Source: Ruminococcus flavefaciens
Lineage (GTDB): Bacteria > Bacillota > Clostridia > Oscillospirales > Ruminococcaceae
Length of the DNA: 15,519 bases
Assembly: GCA_902796705.1 (NCBI GenBank)
Contig: CADBQF010000252.1
Coordinates: forward strand, 1 to 15,519
Direction of reading: 5' to 3'
Shown here: piece after piece, positions 1-7,240 of the stretch
Position numbering within the stretch: position 1 is the stretch's first letter
Layout of the letters: each line of letters starts with the position of its first letter
Position numbers and translations under genes: made by a program
Notes under the pieces: model-generated
Databases searched by the model: none
Told to the model about the DNA's origin: nothing
The model's input: only the letters and a program-made list of their open reading frames with translations

Positions 1-639
1 GGTGAATGTTACGGTGCAAAAAACTACAAATTCACAAAAGTCATGCTCGGCCCTGAAGAAAGTGCCGGACGTGCTTTCCTCGGACAGCTCGCAAGGCGTT
101 TTACTGGTGAAAATCTCCCTCTTATGAAGGTAGAATTCCAGGGCGACAGCATCACTTACTATGCGAACCGTCAGCAGCACATCGTCGTTTACAAGCTCCA
201 GCAGGGAGAGATGATCTCTGTGGAAAGCGAAAATATCCTCGCTTTCACAAGAGACTGCAAGTACAATGTTCGTTTTCTTGCTCAGGGTATTATTTCCCAG
301 AAAGGCCTTGCAACATCTACCCTCACAGGCAACGGCCCGAACGCATTCGTTGCAGTTCTGGTGGACGGAAACCCTCTCGTCCTCAGCAATATCCAGAACG
401 GTTCAACTATCGAATCAGATCCGGACGCTACTGTTTGCTGGATAGGTGCAGATCCGGAATTCAGGACAGATATATCGTGGCGTAATTTCATCGGACAGAG
501 TTCAGGTGAATCGTATATGTTTGAATGGGCTCAGCACAATCCGGCTACTGTCATAATCCAGCCGAACGAGCGTATGTCCGGTGTTGATGCGACCATGGAC
601 GCAAGATACACAGGTTCAAGACCTTCGCCAAGAAGATGA
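1..639 (+). CDS. AIM24 family protein (5' partial)
   Basis: The reading frame is open from base 1, so the gene enters from outside the window. About 212 C-terminal codons are present, and the first visible ATG at 43 is probably internal. The visible part is beta-rich and matches the AIM24 (formerly DUF124) fold by my recognition of its landmarks: the G-E-M-I-S-V-E-S-E-N-I-L-A-F segment near base 210-250, a WIGADPEF segment near 440-460, a G-Q-S-S-G-E-S-Y turn near 495, and the closing V-I-I-Q-P-N-E-R-M-S-G stretch. AIM24 proteins are widespread bacterial cytoplasmic proteins of uncertain function, named after a yeast mitochondrial homologue. The last ~20 residues are polar and probably disordered. 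A bidirectional terminator follows at once. The family call is fairly firm; I assign no biochemical role. Confidence 0.8.
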   Translation, partial: GECYGAKNYKFTKVMLGPEESAGRAFLGQLARRFTGENLPLMKVEFQGDSITYYANRQQHIVVYKLQQGEMISVESENILAFTRDCKYNVRFLAQGIISQKGLATSTLTGNGPNAFVAVLVDGNPLVLSNIQNGSTIESDPDATVCWIGADPEFRTDISWRNFIGQSSGESYMFEWAQHNPATVIIQPNERMSGVDATMDARYTGSRPSPRR

Positions 640-651
640 GCTATAATAAAA

Positions 652-690
652 ACCGGGGAAGAAGCATTTCCGTTCTTCCCCGGTATTTTT
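652..690. terminator. Bidirectional intrinsic terminator
   Basis: A perfect 12-bp stem (ACCGGGGAAGAA at 652-663 with its complement at 673-684) encloses a 9-nt loop. ATTTTT follows on the plus strand (685-690), and a T-rich run follows on the minus strand (651-643). It sits between the converging AIM24 gene (stop at 639) and the oxidoreductase gene (stop at 689), so it probably serves both. Confidence 0.9.
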
Positions 691-1669
691 ATTCATTCGG
701 ATATTTCAATCCCCACTGGCGGCGGCACTCGTCCATTACTTTCATTACCGAAACTGTTCCGGAATGAGGAACGAGGGTGCTGTCTTTTACGCCCTCACGT
801 ATGCAGCGTGAAAATTCCCTTATCTCATATTCATAGCCGTTTATCTCATTCTTGCAGGTGAATTTTCCGGCTGTTTCACCGGCTGCATCATAAAGCGTTA
901 CCTCGTCCGTGCAGAAGAAGCAGTCCCCGAATACGATGCTGCCCTTTGTTCCGTTGATAACTGCATTATTGCGTGACGGCAGAGATAATCCGGAATATAC
1001 CGATGCAAACGCACCGGAAGGATATCTCAGAAGTACCGAACAGCTCATATCGATATCCTCAGATATATCAGCATTGCTTATTATCTCACAAGGCTCTCCG
1101 AGGAATGAATCTGCAAGCGTAAGCGGATATACTCCCATATCGAGCAGAGAACCGCCTCCGCTTTCCGGCTTGAATAATCTGTCATACGGATCGTACTTCA
1201 CGAGATTGCTGAAATCTGCTTTGACAGAGCGTATCTCCCCTATCCTGCCGGAATCTGCCCATTCTTTAGCCTTTATAAATACAGGACGGCACTTCATCCA
1301 CATCGCTTCCATAAAGAAAACGCCTTTCTTCTCCGCAAGAGCAAGAAGCTCGGAAAGCTGTGCGGAATTAAGTGTTACGGACTTTTCACAAAGGACGTTT
1401 TTTCCGTTCTCAATGCACATCTTCGCATATTCATAGTGGCTCGACATCGGAGTAGCGATGTAAACAGCATCGACAGGACTGATAACAGCGATATCCCGCC
1501 CGCTGCTGTAATACTCACGTATATTGAATTTATCGGCAAATTTCTTCGCTCTCATAATATTTCTCGATGCAGCGGAGATAACTTCTGCTTCTCCGCACTC
1601 TTTAAGTGCCGTGCAGAAAGTATCGGCTATCCTGCCGGCACCGATGATGCCCCATTTTAACTTATCCAT
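689..1669 (-). CDS. Gfo/Idh/MocA-family NAD(P)-dependent oxidoreductase
   Basis: A 326-residue protein of usual family length. Residues 5-15 hold the Rossmann dinucleotide-binding motif (GIIGAGRIAD). C94-E95-K96 is the EK motif whose lysine is normally catalytic; the usual EKP is EKS here. G171-GGSLLDMGVYPL is the conserved substrate-site segment of the C-terminal alpha/beta domain (D177, Y181). Enzymes of this family oxidise or reduce sugars, inositols or dihydrodiols in the cytoplasm. The EKxxTLN and GGGSLLDMGVYPL pattern recalls the dihydrodiol-dehydrogenase-like branch, but the substrate cannot be read from sequence. I chose the ATG at 1669, preceded by AGAAAGGA, over an in-frame start at 1726 that would overlap the upstream gene. 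It starts 4 bp after the methyltransferase stop, so it is the last gene of an operon. Confidence 0.88.
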   Translation of the reverse strand: MDKLKWGIIGAGRIADTFCTALKECGEAEVISAASRNIMRAKKFADKFNIREYYSSGRDIAVISPVDAVYIATPMSSHYEYAKMCIENGKNVLCEKSVTLNSAQLSELLALAEKKGVFFMEAMWMKCRPVFIKAKEWADSGRIGEIRSVKADFSNLVKYDPYDRLFKPESGGGSLLDMGVYPLTLADSFLGEPCEIISNADISEDIDMSCSVLLRYPSGAFASVYSGLSLPSRNNAVINGTKGSIVFGDCFFCTDEVTLYDAAGETAGKFTCKNEINGYEYEIREFSRCIREGVKDSTLVPHSGTVSVMKVMDECRRQWGLKYPNE

Positions 1670-1673
1670 ATAA

Positions 1674-2492
1674 TTATTCCTTTCTGCTGCGGAGCTGCCA
1701 GAAAGCAACAGCACTTGCAGCCGCAACGTTCAGGGAATCAACTCCGTGAAACATGGGTATTTTTACAGTGTAGTCACAGGCGGAGATCGTTTCTGAACGC
1801 AGTCCTTCTCCCTCTGTGCCGAGGACGACGGCAAGTTTTTTCTCTGATGACAGTTTTTCGTCATCTATGCTCACCGAATCGTCTGTCAGTGCCATAGCTG
1901 CCGAGGCAAAGCCTTCTTCCCGGAGAAGCTCCGGGAACGGGATTTCGCTGTCCGGAAGATATGCCCACGGTATCTGGAAAACAGTTCCCATGCTGACTCT
2001 TGACGCACGCCTGTACAAAGGATCACTGCATTTTTCAGTCAGCAGGACAGCGTCCATTCCAAGTGCGGCAGCAGAACGGATTATTGCTCCGATATTCGTC
2101 GGATTGACAACATCTTCCAGAACTGCAAGACGGCTGCTGACGGAAAGCACTTCCCTGTATCCAGGAAGCTTCATCCGTCTGAAAGCACACAACGCTCCTC
2201 TGACGAGCCGGAAGCCCGTAATATCCACTACATCTTCCTCATCGCCCGTATAAACGGGGATATCGCCGCACCTTGCGATCACTCCGGCTGCCTGTCCGGA
2301 AATATCTTCCCGTGAAGCAAGGAAGATCAGAGGCTCATATCCTGCATCTAAAGCCCTGCCGATAACGAGAGGACTTTCTGCAATGAAGATCCCCTCGTCC
2401 GGTTCATAATAATGTCGGAGCTGAGGCTCGGACAATTTTGAAAAAACAGGAGGAAGGATACCTTCCCCCTTTGAAATATCGATAATATCCAT
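1674..2492 (-). CDS. TrmH/SpoU-family RNA 2'-O-ribose methyltransferase
   Basis: A 272-residue SPOUT enzyme. The three diagnostic motifs of the trefoil-knot AdoMet site are in order: N130-PTNIGAIIRSA (motif 1, with the catalytic Arg at 139), L224-GTEGEGL (motif 2), and I245-PMFHGVDSLNVAAA (motif 3). The ~110-residue N-terminal region fits a SpoU substrate-binding domain. Members methylate the 2'-OH of a ribose in rRNA or tRNA using S-adenosylmethionine. Whether this is RlmB-like, TsnR-like or a tRNA enzyme cannot be settled from motifs. The start ATG at 2492 has an AGGA about 10 nt upstream, inside the end of the preceding NYN gene, whose stop is 6 bp away. Translational coupling to that gene is therefore likely. 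Confidence 0.9.
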   Translation of the reverse strand: MDIIDISKGEGILPPVFSKLSEPQLRHYYEPDEGIFIAESPLVIGRALDAGYEPLIFLASREDISGQAAGVIARCGDIPVYTGDEEDVVDITGFRLVRGALCAFRRMKLPGYREVLSVSSRLAVLEDVVNPTNIGAIIRSAAALGMDAVLLTEKCSDPLYRRASRVSMGTVFQIPWAYLPDSEIPFPELLREEGFASAAMALTDDSVSIDDEKLSSEKKLAVVLGTEGEGLRSETISACDYTVKIPMFHGVDSLNVAAASAVAFWQLRSRKE

Positions 2493-2498
2493 AATAAT

Positions 2499-3827
2499 TC
2501 AATTCCTGAGGACGATCCTGAACGTACCGTCCGCTTCGCATTTAAGTGTAAGTGTTTTTATATAGCGATTATAAAAATTCTCTTTTTCACTGTCAGAAGC
2601 ATTCAGTCTTGCTTCCGTGTATATATGCTGAACAAGTTCCTTTCCGTTGATATACGGTATATCCGGAAGATATTTGCCGAGTATGTCGAGAAGCACTGTT
2701 CTCTTGAATTCCTCAACATTGCCCGAACAAAAATCATCTATCGAGCAGTAGTATATCCCGTGTTCAGACAGTGCATTTTTAATAGCTGAACCACATTTTG
2801 CATACTCATACATTACAAGGAACCCGGCATTCGGGAGCGATGATATAAGTCCCCAGTAATCCGAATCGCTCGATACCAGTATGAATGAATCGATACCGTC
2901 TTCATAGTAATTCTTGCAGATGCCGGCGGTCATTTTTATGTCAACAAGAGATTTGCGGTTGGTGACACGTTCTACTTCTATATGTTCGACCGGGATATTA
3001 GTGAAGTTATACAGCCAGTTCCATGCTTTGGTAGTATGATTATCGTCAAAAAGATATATCTTTTCGATCTTTGCAAGGCCGTCCTGATCGAGGTTTTTAA
3101 GTACGGCATATAGTTTATATACGTCGGAATTTTCGCAGTCTACGGCTATAACTGTCCTGTTGCTACGCTCGACAAAATCATATATATTATTTTTCGTTTC
3201 ATCATGTGCATCGTGATATTTGGAATAGTCATCAAAACGGTCTCCGTGCTGACGGTAGAGGATATCGATGAATTTCCCGTCAGTAAATAAAATGCTTCCG
3301 CTGTCTGTTGGATTCCAGTGGATATATACCTGAAACGGATATTTTTCTATATTCGCCATATACTTTTCAAATTCATTTTTCAGAACGTTCTTTTTTGTAT
3401 ATTTAGGCACACAGAAAAGATCCCTTATATACGCCCAGTTGAGCCATTCGTAGAATAGTCCGGAGCATTTATCTATATTCTCGCTCAGAAGCTTTGATAT
3501 ATCAATCATATATTTTTCTGACCGGTAATTAGGCTGAATGACATTTATTCCCCATTCTTCGAGCTGTTTGATATTATCATGATCGAACCATTCGAGCTTG
3601 TCAAGATTTTGCAGGTCGTAACGCATCGCATCATCTGTTTTCTTGAATTTTAGCATAAGACTTGTACGAAGCTTGCACAGATACCTGATAGTAGTAGCAT
3701 TCTGATCCTTATACAGGGCTTGCAGAGTATCATGACATTCCGCATCAAAACACTGTTCAACGATATGTTTCTTCACACCGATCATATAAGCGATCGTAGC
3801 GACGAGATCTTTTGTATCGACTGTCAT
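2499..3827 (-). CDS. NYN-domain protein, putative PIN-like ribonuclease
   Basis: A 442-residue protein with a central to C-terminal NYN (PIN-like) nuclease fold, about residues 224-368. The expected acidic residues are visible: D230 in VIAVDCEN, D296 in SLVDIKM, and D321/D323 in VSSDSDYWGL. NYN domains use such residues to bind metal and cut RNA; activity here is inferred. Residues 1-165 and ~370-442 match nothing I recognise and may bind RNA or a partner. The ATG at 3827 has an ideal GGAGG eight bases upstream. An in-frame GTG at 3836 overlaps that site and is rejected. GC is about 39% over four hand-counted 60-base lines (27-47%) against about 50% in the neighbouring operon genes, which hints at a different origin. 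It is first in an operon with an RNA methyltransferase, and its promoter carries an operator-like palindrome. Confidence 0.8.
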   Translation of the reverse strand: MTVDTKDLVATIAYMIGVKKHIVEQCFDAECHDTLQALYKDQNATTIRYLCKLRTSLMLKFKKTDDAMRYDLQNLDKLEWFDHDNIKQLEEWGINVIQPNYRSEKYMIDISKLLSENIDKCSGLFYEWLNWAYIRDLFCVPKYTKKNVLKNEFEKYMANIEKYPFQVYIHWNPTDSGSILFTDGKFIDILYRQHGDRFDDYSKYHDAHDETKNNIYDFVERSNRTVIAVDCENSDVYKLYAVLKNLDQDGLAKIEKIYLFDDNHTTKAWNWLYNFTNIPVEHIEVERVTNRKSLVDIKMTAGICKNYYEDGIDSFILVSSDSDYWGLISSLPNAGFLVMYEYAKCGSAIKNALSEHGIYYCSIDDFCSGNVEEFKRTVLLDILGKYLPDIPYINGKELVQHIYTEARLNASDSEKENFYNRYIKTLTLKCEADGTFRIVLRN

Positions 3828-3859
3828 AAGGCACACCTCCAGAAATATTAATGTAAGTA

Positions 3860-3887
3860 TATAATGAATACTCCTGTATTCATTATA
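3860..3887. promoter_or_regulatory. Operator-like palindrome over the NYN promoter
   Basis: TATAATGAATA (3860-3870), spacer CTCCTG, then its exact reverse complement (3877-3887): 11-bp perfect arms. The right arm contains the -10 box of the minus-strand promoter and the rest covers the predicted start site. This placement is typical of a repressor site. A hairpin at the 5' end of the transcript is the alternative. No regulator gene lies next to it. Confidence 0.55.
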
Positions 3888-3909
3888 CCATATTTCCGAA
3901 AATAATCAA
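3882..3909 (-). promoter_or_regulatory. Sigma-A-type promoter of the NYN operon
   Basis: Read on the minus strand: -35 TTGATT (3909-3904), a 16-nt spacer, and a perfect -10 TATAAT (3887-3882). The predicted start is near 3875, leaving a leader of about 45 nt before the ATG at 3827. Confidence 0.75.
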
Positions 3910-4000
3910 GCGTTTTCCCGAAAAAACAGTGATTTTCACCTGTTTTTCATCTAATAGACACATATATAGTTAATTCAGTTACTTTAAGATAATGACATAC

Positions 4001-4029
4001 TTGAACTTTTTCCCTTTTTGTGATAAAAT
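4001..4029 (+). promoter_or_regulatory. Promoter of the corrinoid adenosyltransferase gene
   Basis: TTGAAC (4001-4006), a 17-nt spacer, and TAAAAT (4024-4029), with an extended -10 TG at 4021-4022. The predicted start is about 22 nt before the ATG, so there is no room for a cobalamin riboswitch between this promoter and the gene. Confidence 0.7.
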
Positions 4030-4057
4030 AATATCATACAGAAAGGAAGTGCGTTAT

Positions 4058-4564
4058 ATGCTTCATATTTACTGCGGCGACGGCAAGGGGAAGACCACTG
4101 CTGCTGCCGGTCTTGCAGTCAGGGCATCAGGTGCCGGGATAAAATGTTTTTTCTTCCAGTTCCTCAAAAACGGTGACTCCTCAGAGATAGCACAGATGAA
4201 AGCTCTCGGCATACAGGTGCGTTCCTGCACAGGTGCAAGATTCACCAGACTTATGACGGACGAAGAAAAAAAGCTCGTCACATTAAGGCACGATGAGATG
4301 CTCTCCGAAGCCTGCGAACTTGTCCGCTCCGGAAAAGCCGGTCTCATCGTTCTTGACGAGCTTCTTGCTGCATATTCTCTCGGCCTTGCTGACCGTGAGC
4401 TTACAGCCGCTTTGCTTGACATGAAAGACAGTGCAGAGATAATAGTGACCGGAAGAGGCCCTGATGATATATTTCTGTCAAAAGCAGATTATATCACCCA
4501 CATGGCTGCCGTCAAGCACCCGTACACAAAAGGCGTACAGGCAAGAAAAGGCATAGAATACTAA
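4058..4564 (+). CDS. Cob(I)yrinic acid a,c-diamide / cob(I)alamin adenosyltransferase, CobA/BtuR type
   Basis: A 168-residue P-loop enzyme of the CobA/BtuR/CobO family. It transfers the 5'-deoxyadenosyl group of ATP to the cobalt of a reduced corrinoid, giving the adenosylcobalamin form in the cytoplasm. Walker A is G8-DGKGKTTA near the N-terminus, Walker B is V98-LDEL, and the C-terminus has the family signature TGRGP...ADYITHM...KHPYTKGVQARKGIEY (131-168). The ATG at 4058 follows GAAAGGAAG. A longer in-frame start at 3992 would place the promoter inside the coding region and is rejected. No other cobalamin genes are nearby, so it probably serves corrinoid salvage. It converges on the 75-aa gene with just 2 bp between stop codons. 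Confidence 0.93.
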   Translation: MLHIYCGDGKGKTTAAAGLAVRASGAGIKCFFFQFLKNGDSSEIAQMKALGIQVRSCTGARFTRLMTDEEKKLVTLRHDEMLSEACELVRSGKAGLIVLDELLAAYSLGLADRELTAALLDMKDSAEIIVTGRGPDDIFLSKADYITHMAAVKHPYTKGVQARKGIEY

Positions 4565-4566
4565 GC

Positions 4567-4794
4567 TTACTTGTTAAGTGCAGCTCTAACGTCTGCGAAC
4601 ATTGCTACATCTTCTTCGGTAAGCTTGAAATTTGAAACGATAGTCTTTCCGTCTGATGTTTTCAGCGAAACTTCGATAACGCTGTCAACATCTGCTGTCT
4701 TTGTCACTTCACCGATGAACGGGAAGAATTTCGGGTGACGCTTCTTGAATTCTTTGAGCTGGGGTTTAAGTTTAAGTAATGATATCGGATTCAT
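4567..4794 (-). CDS. Conserved-looking 75-aa hypothetical protein
   Basis: MNPISLLKLKPQ... encodes 75 residues with a basic, Lys- and Phe-rich N-terminal third, then two short predicted beta strands (VIEVSLKT, KTIVSNFKL) and a C-terminal helix (TEEDVAMFADVRAAL). There is no signal peptide or membrane segment. A strong AGGAGG lies 7 nt before the ATG at 4794, inside the coding end of the upstream membrane-protein gene. The two overlap by 23 bp, which argues for a real, translationally coupled gene. The style resembles small hypothetical proteins I have seen in clostridia, but I know no function or named domain. Confidence 0.8.
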   Translation of the reverse strand: MNPISLLKLKPQLKEFKKRHPKFFPFIGEVTKTADVDSVIEVSLKTSDGKTIVSNFKLTEEDVAMFADVRAALNK

Positions 4795-5344
4795 TTTCCA
4801 TCCTCCTGTTTTCGTTGTCGGTCTGTCCCGGAAGCTTACGCTTCAGCAAGAGCTGAGCGGTGATACCGGTGAATGCTCCGGCGATACAGCCGGATATTAT
4901 CAGTACCGGATAGTGGAACAAAACTGCCGGCGAACGTGTCATACACACTGCCGCTGCGATCTGTCCTGTATTGTGAAGTACAGCACCGATAATGCTGCAA
5001 AGCCAGACATATTCCTTCGGAATGACTTTTCTGATAAGAAGCATACCGCCCAGACAGAGCATCGCTCCGCAGAAACTGTAGATAAACGCCTGAACATTCG
5101 TGCAGAATATCGCTCCGAGTATTATCCTTGACAATACCATGAGCAGCGATTCCTTTGCACTGAATCTGTAAACAGTATAAACAGTGAATATATTCGCCAG
5201 TCCGAGTTTCACGCCGGGTATGGGCAAAATATCCGGGAATCTCAGCTCAATGACAAAAACTATCAGTGCCATAGCCGTTATCAGCGAAAGTTCAGTCAGT
5301 CGTCTGGTCTTCATATGTATCACGCTCCGGATATATTCTATCAT
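4772..5344 (-). CDS. Gx transporter family membrane protein (heptaprenyl diphosphate synthase component I-like)
   Basis: A 190-residue integral membrane protein with about six hydrophobic segments (roughly residues 17-35, 46-60, 65-81, 86-104, 113-132 and 144-167) and a hydrophilic tail from 168. The P41-IPGVKLGLANIFT motif between the first two segments is the hallmark of the family called heptaprenyl diphosphate synthase component I or Gx transporter (Pfam Hpre_diP_synt_I). Members resemble ECF-type substrate-binding subunits; the true substrate is unknown and the synthase name is doubtful for most. Two starts are possible: the ATG at 5344 with AGGA 6-7 nt upstream, or the ATG at 5314 (MKTRRL...) with GGAG about 10 nt upstream. 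Family members commonly begin MKT/MKK-R-L, so 5314 is a real alternative. Its 3' end overlaps the 75-aa gene. Confidence 0.87.
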   Translation of the reverse strand: MIEYIRSVIHMKTRRLTELSLITAMALIVFVIELRFPDILPIPGVKLGLANIFTVYTVYRFSAKESLLMVLSRIILGAIFCTNVQAFIYSFCGAMLCLGGMLLIRKVIPKEYVWLCSIIGAVLHNTGQIAAAVCMTRSPAVLFHYPVLIISGCIAGAFTGITAQLLLKRKLPGQTDNENRRMENESDIIT

Positions 5345-5388
5345 ATTATTTCCTGTTTGTCAAATCTCACAATAAAGAAGATTTATCC

Positions 5389-5417
5389 TTGACCTTTCAC
5401 CGGATTTATGTTATCAT
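5389..5417 (+). promoter_or_regulatory. Promoter of the DEAD-box helicase gene
   Basis: TTGACC (5389-5394), a 17-nt spacer, and TATCAT (5412-5417). The predicted transcript start near 5424 gives a leader of about 55 nt before the ATG at 5479. Confidence 0.72.
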
Positions 5418-5447
5418 ATAATTGGTAAATTATCACTATATATGTAT

Positions 5448-5461
5448 GCCTTTATAAAGGC
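5448..5461 (+). promoter_or_regulatory. Leader palindrome next to the helicase ribosome binding site
   Basis: GCCTTTATAAAGGC is a perfect 14-base palindrome in the untranslated leader. Its left-arm CCTTT (5449-5453) is complementary to its own right arm and also to the Shine-Dalgarno AAAGG at 5467-5471. Two alternative pairings are therefore possible, one of which hides the ribosome binding site. The arms are short, so function is speculative. Confidence 0.3.
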
Positions 5462-5478
5462 TTTTGAAAGGAACCATA

Positions 5479-7233
5479 ATGCGTTTTAATGAATTGAATC
5501 TTTCACAGGAACTCCTCCTCGCCGTTGATGAGCTTGGCTTCACTGAAATGACCGAGATACAGGAAAAAAGTATCCCTCTTCTTCTCGAAGGCAGAGATGT
5601 CATCGGTCACTCCAATACAGGGACAGGAAAGACAGCCGCCTTCGGTATCCCTGCTGTCGAGAGCATAACTTCGGAAGATAAGAAGCTCCCTGCTGTGCTT
5701 ATCCTCTGCCCTACCCGTGAGCTTGCTGTTCAGGCTAATGAAGAGATACGCAAATTCGCAAAATTCAAGAGATCTGTAAAGACTGCTGCTGTCTACGGCG
5801 GTGCGGGTATGGAAAAACAGATATTCGAGCTTAAACGTGGTGCTAATATCATAATCGGTACTCCCGGAAGGATCATGGATCATATCCGCAGACGCACGCT
5901 CAAACTCCAGAACATCAGATGCGTCATTCTCGATGAAGCTGACGAAATGCTCAATATGGGTTTCCGTGAAGATATCGAATCCATTCTCTCCGATATCCCG
6001 CAAGAAAGGCAGACAGTCCTCTTTTCAGCTACGATGCCTCCGGCTATCCTCGCTATTACTGAAAAATTCCAGAACGATCCGATACACATTCAGATAAAAT
6101 CAGCACAGAAAACAGTCTCGCTCGTTGAACAGTTCTATTTCAGCGTTGCCATGGGACGCAAGACTGATGCTCTCAAACTTCTTCTGTCGGCATATTCTCC
6201 CTCATCAGCAATGGTCTTCTGCAATACGAGAAAAATGGTCGATGAACTCACAGAGGCTCTCGTGAAGTCCGGTTTTCACGCTGCCGGCCTCCACGGAGAA
6301 ATGAAACAGCTCCAGAGAACTCAGGTGATGAACAGCTTCAAGAACAAGACTACCCAGATACTCGTTGCTACCGATGTAGCAGCAAGAGGCATCGATGTCA
6401 GCGGTGTCGATGCTGTATTCAACTACGATCTTCCGCAGGATAATGAATACTATATCCACCGCATAGGCAGAACAGGAAGAGCCGGTCACACCGGCAGTGC
6501 GTACACTCTCATCAGCGGAAGGAAACAGCTCTTTGAACTCCGTGATATCCAGAGATACACCAAGGCTGATATCCGTGAAATGGAGCTTCCCGACAAAGCA
6601 GATGTCATCGCTATCAAGAAGAACAGCTTCGTAAACGAGATATCTTCATATGATGCTCCTTCTCATGAAGCATACGAGATACTCGATATCCTCGCTTCAA
6701 AAGGCATCGATTACCGTGAAGCCGCTGCAAGGATCATAAGTGAAAAACTTTCTGCCGAAACTGCTGCTCTCCCCGAATTTGAGTCTGCACGTCCTATCAA
6801 AAAGAGCCGCCGTGGAAAGGATATCCCTACTGTCAAGGTCGATATCAACATCGGACGCAGCAAAAGGATCGCCCCGAACTTTATCCTCGGTGCATTGGTC
6901 GATGCTACCGGTATGTCAGGTCAGGATTTCGGTAAGATAGATATATTCGACGATCACACGACTGTCGAAGTTCCCGAAGCTGAAATGGATTATATCATCG
7001 ACAGCACAAATCCCATGAAGATAAACGGTCATCAGGTCGAAGTGAAACTCTATAAGGGCGGCAAACGCTCAGAAAAGAGCAGCTTTTCCTCCGACAAGAG
7101 GAATCACAGTCTCTCTGACAGATCAAGGCACAAGCCCGACAGAAAAAGATCTGCCTACGCCGGACGCAAAAAGTCCGATGTATTCGGTGATTACGTTCCT
7201 AACCGCCGCAAGCGTGTTAAAAATAAGCATTGA
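5479..7233 (+). CDS. DEAD-box ATP-dependent RNA helicase with DbpA-type RNA-binding domain
   Basis: A 584-residue RNA helicase of the DeaD/CsdA/CshA group, expected to unwind RNA in ribosome assembly, cold adaptation or RNA decay. Motifs in order: Q motif F3-NELNLSQ...Q28; motif I S45-NTGTGKT (first residue Ser rather than the usual Ala); P78-TREL; T128-PGR; D152-EAD; S183-AT; A301-RGID; H327-RIGRTGR. Residues ~450-527 form a DbpA-like RNA-binding domain (VDINIGRSKRI...INGHQVEVKL). The last ~55 residues are a Lys/Arg/Ser-rich disordered tail typical of RNA binding. The ATG at 5479 follows AAAGGA by 7 nt; an in-frame TTG at 5464 lies upstream of that site and is rejected. It has its own promoter and is followed 7 bp later by a tiny membrane-peptide gene. 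Confidence 0.95.
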   Translation: MRFNELNLSQELLLAVDELGFTEMTEIQEKSIPLLLEGRDVIGHSNTGTGKTAAFGIPAVESITSEDKKLPAVLILCPTRELAVQANEEIRKFAKFKRSVKTAAVYGGAGMEKQIFELKRGANIIIGTPGRIMDHIRRRTLKLQNIRCVILDEADEMLNMGFREDIESILSDIPQERQTVLFSATMPPAILAITEKFQNDPIHIQIKSAQKTVSLVEQFYFSVAMGRKTDALKLLLSAYSPSSAMVFCNTRKMVDELTEALVKSGFHAAGLHGEMKQLQRTQVMNSFKNKTTQILVATDVAARGIDVSGVDAVFNYDLPQDNEYYIHRIGRTGRAGHTGSAYTLISGRKQLFELRDIQRYTKADIREMELPDKADVIAIKKNSFVNEISSYDAPSHEAYEILDILASKGIDYREAAARIISEKLSAETAALPEFESARPIKKSRRGKDIPTVKVDINIGRSKRIAPNFILGALVDATGMSGQDFGKIDIFDDHTTVEVPEAEMDYIIDSTNPMKINGHQVEVKLYKGGKRSEKSSFSSDKRNHSLSDRSRHKPDRKRSAYAGRKKSDVFGDYVPNRRKRVKNKH

Positions 7234-7240
7234 GAGGTGA

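Noticed and set aside
909..1436. 175-codon plus-strand open frame opposite the oxidoreductase
   Set aside because: The opposite strand encodes an intact Gfo/Idh/MocA enzyme; no independent start signal or domain.
3992..4057. N-terminal extension of the adenosyltransferase
   Set aside because: It would cover the promoter and ribosome binding site; MLHIYCGDGKGKTT at 4058 is the typical family start.
4030..4057. Cobalamin riboswitch before the adenosyltransferase
   Set aside because: The predicted leader is only about 22 nt, far too short, and no B12-box-like sequence is seen.
4745..5131. 128-codon plus-strand open frame opposite the Gx protein
   Set aside because: The minus-strand product has the family motif and membrane segments; the plus-strand frame has neither.
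5345..5478. Minus-strand promoter for the Gx/75-aa gene pair
   Set aside because: I looked for -35/-10 pairs; the TTGACA on that strand is too close to the start codon and other candidates match poorly, so no call is made.
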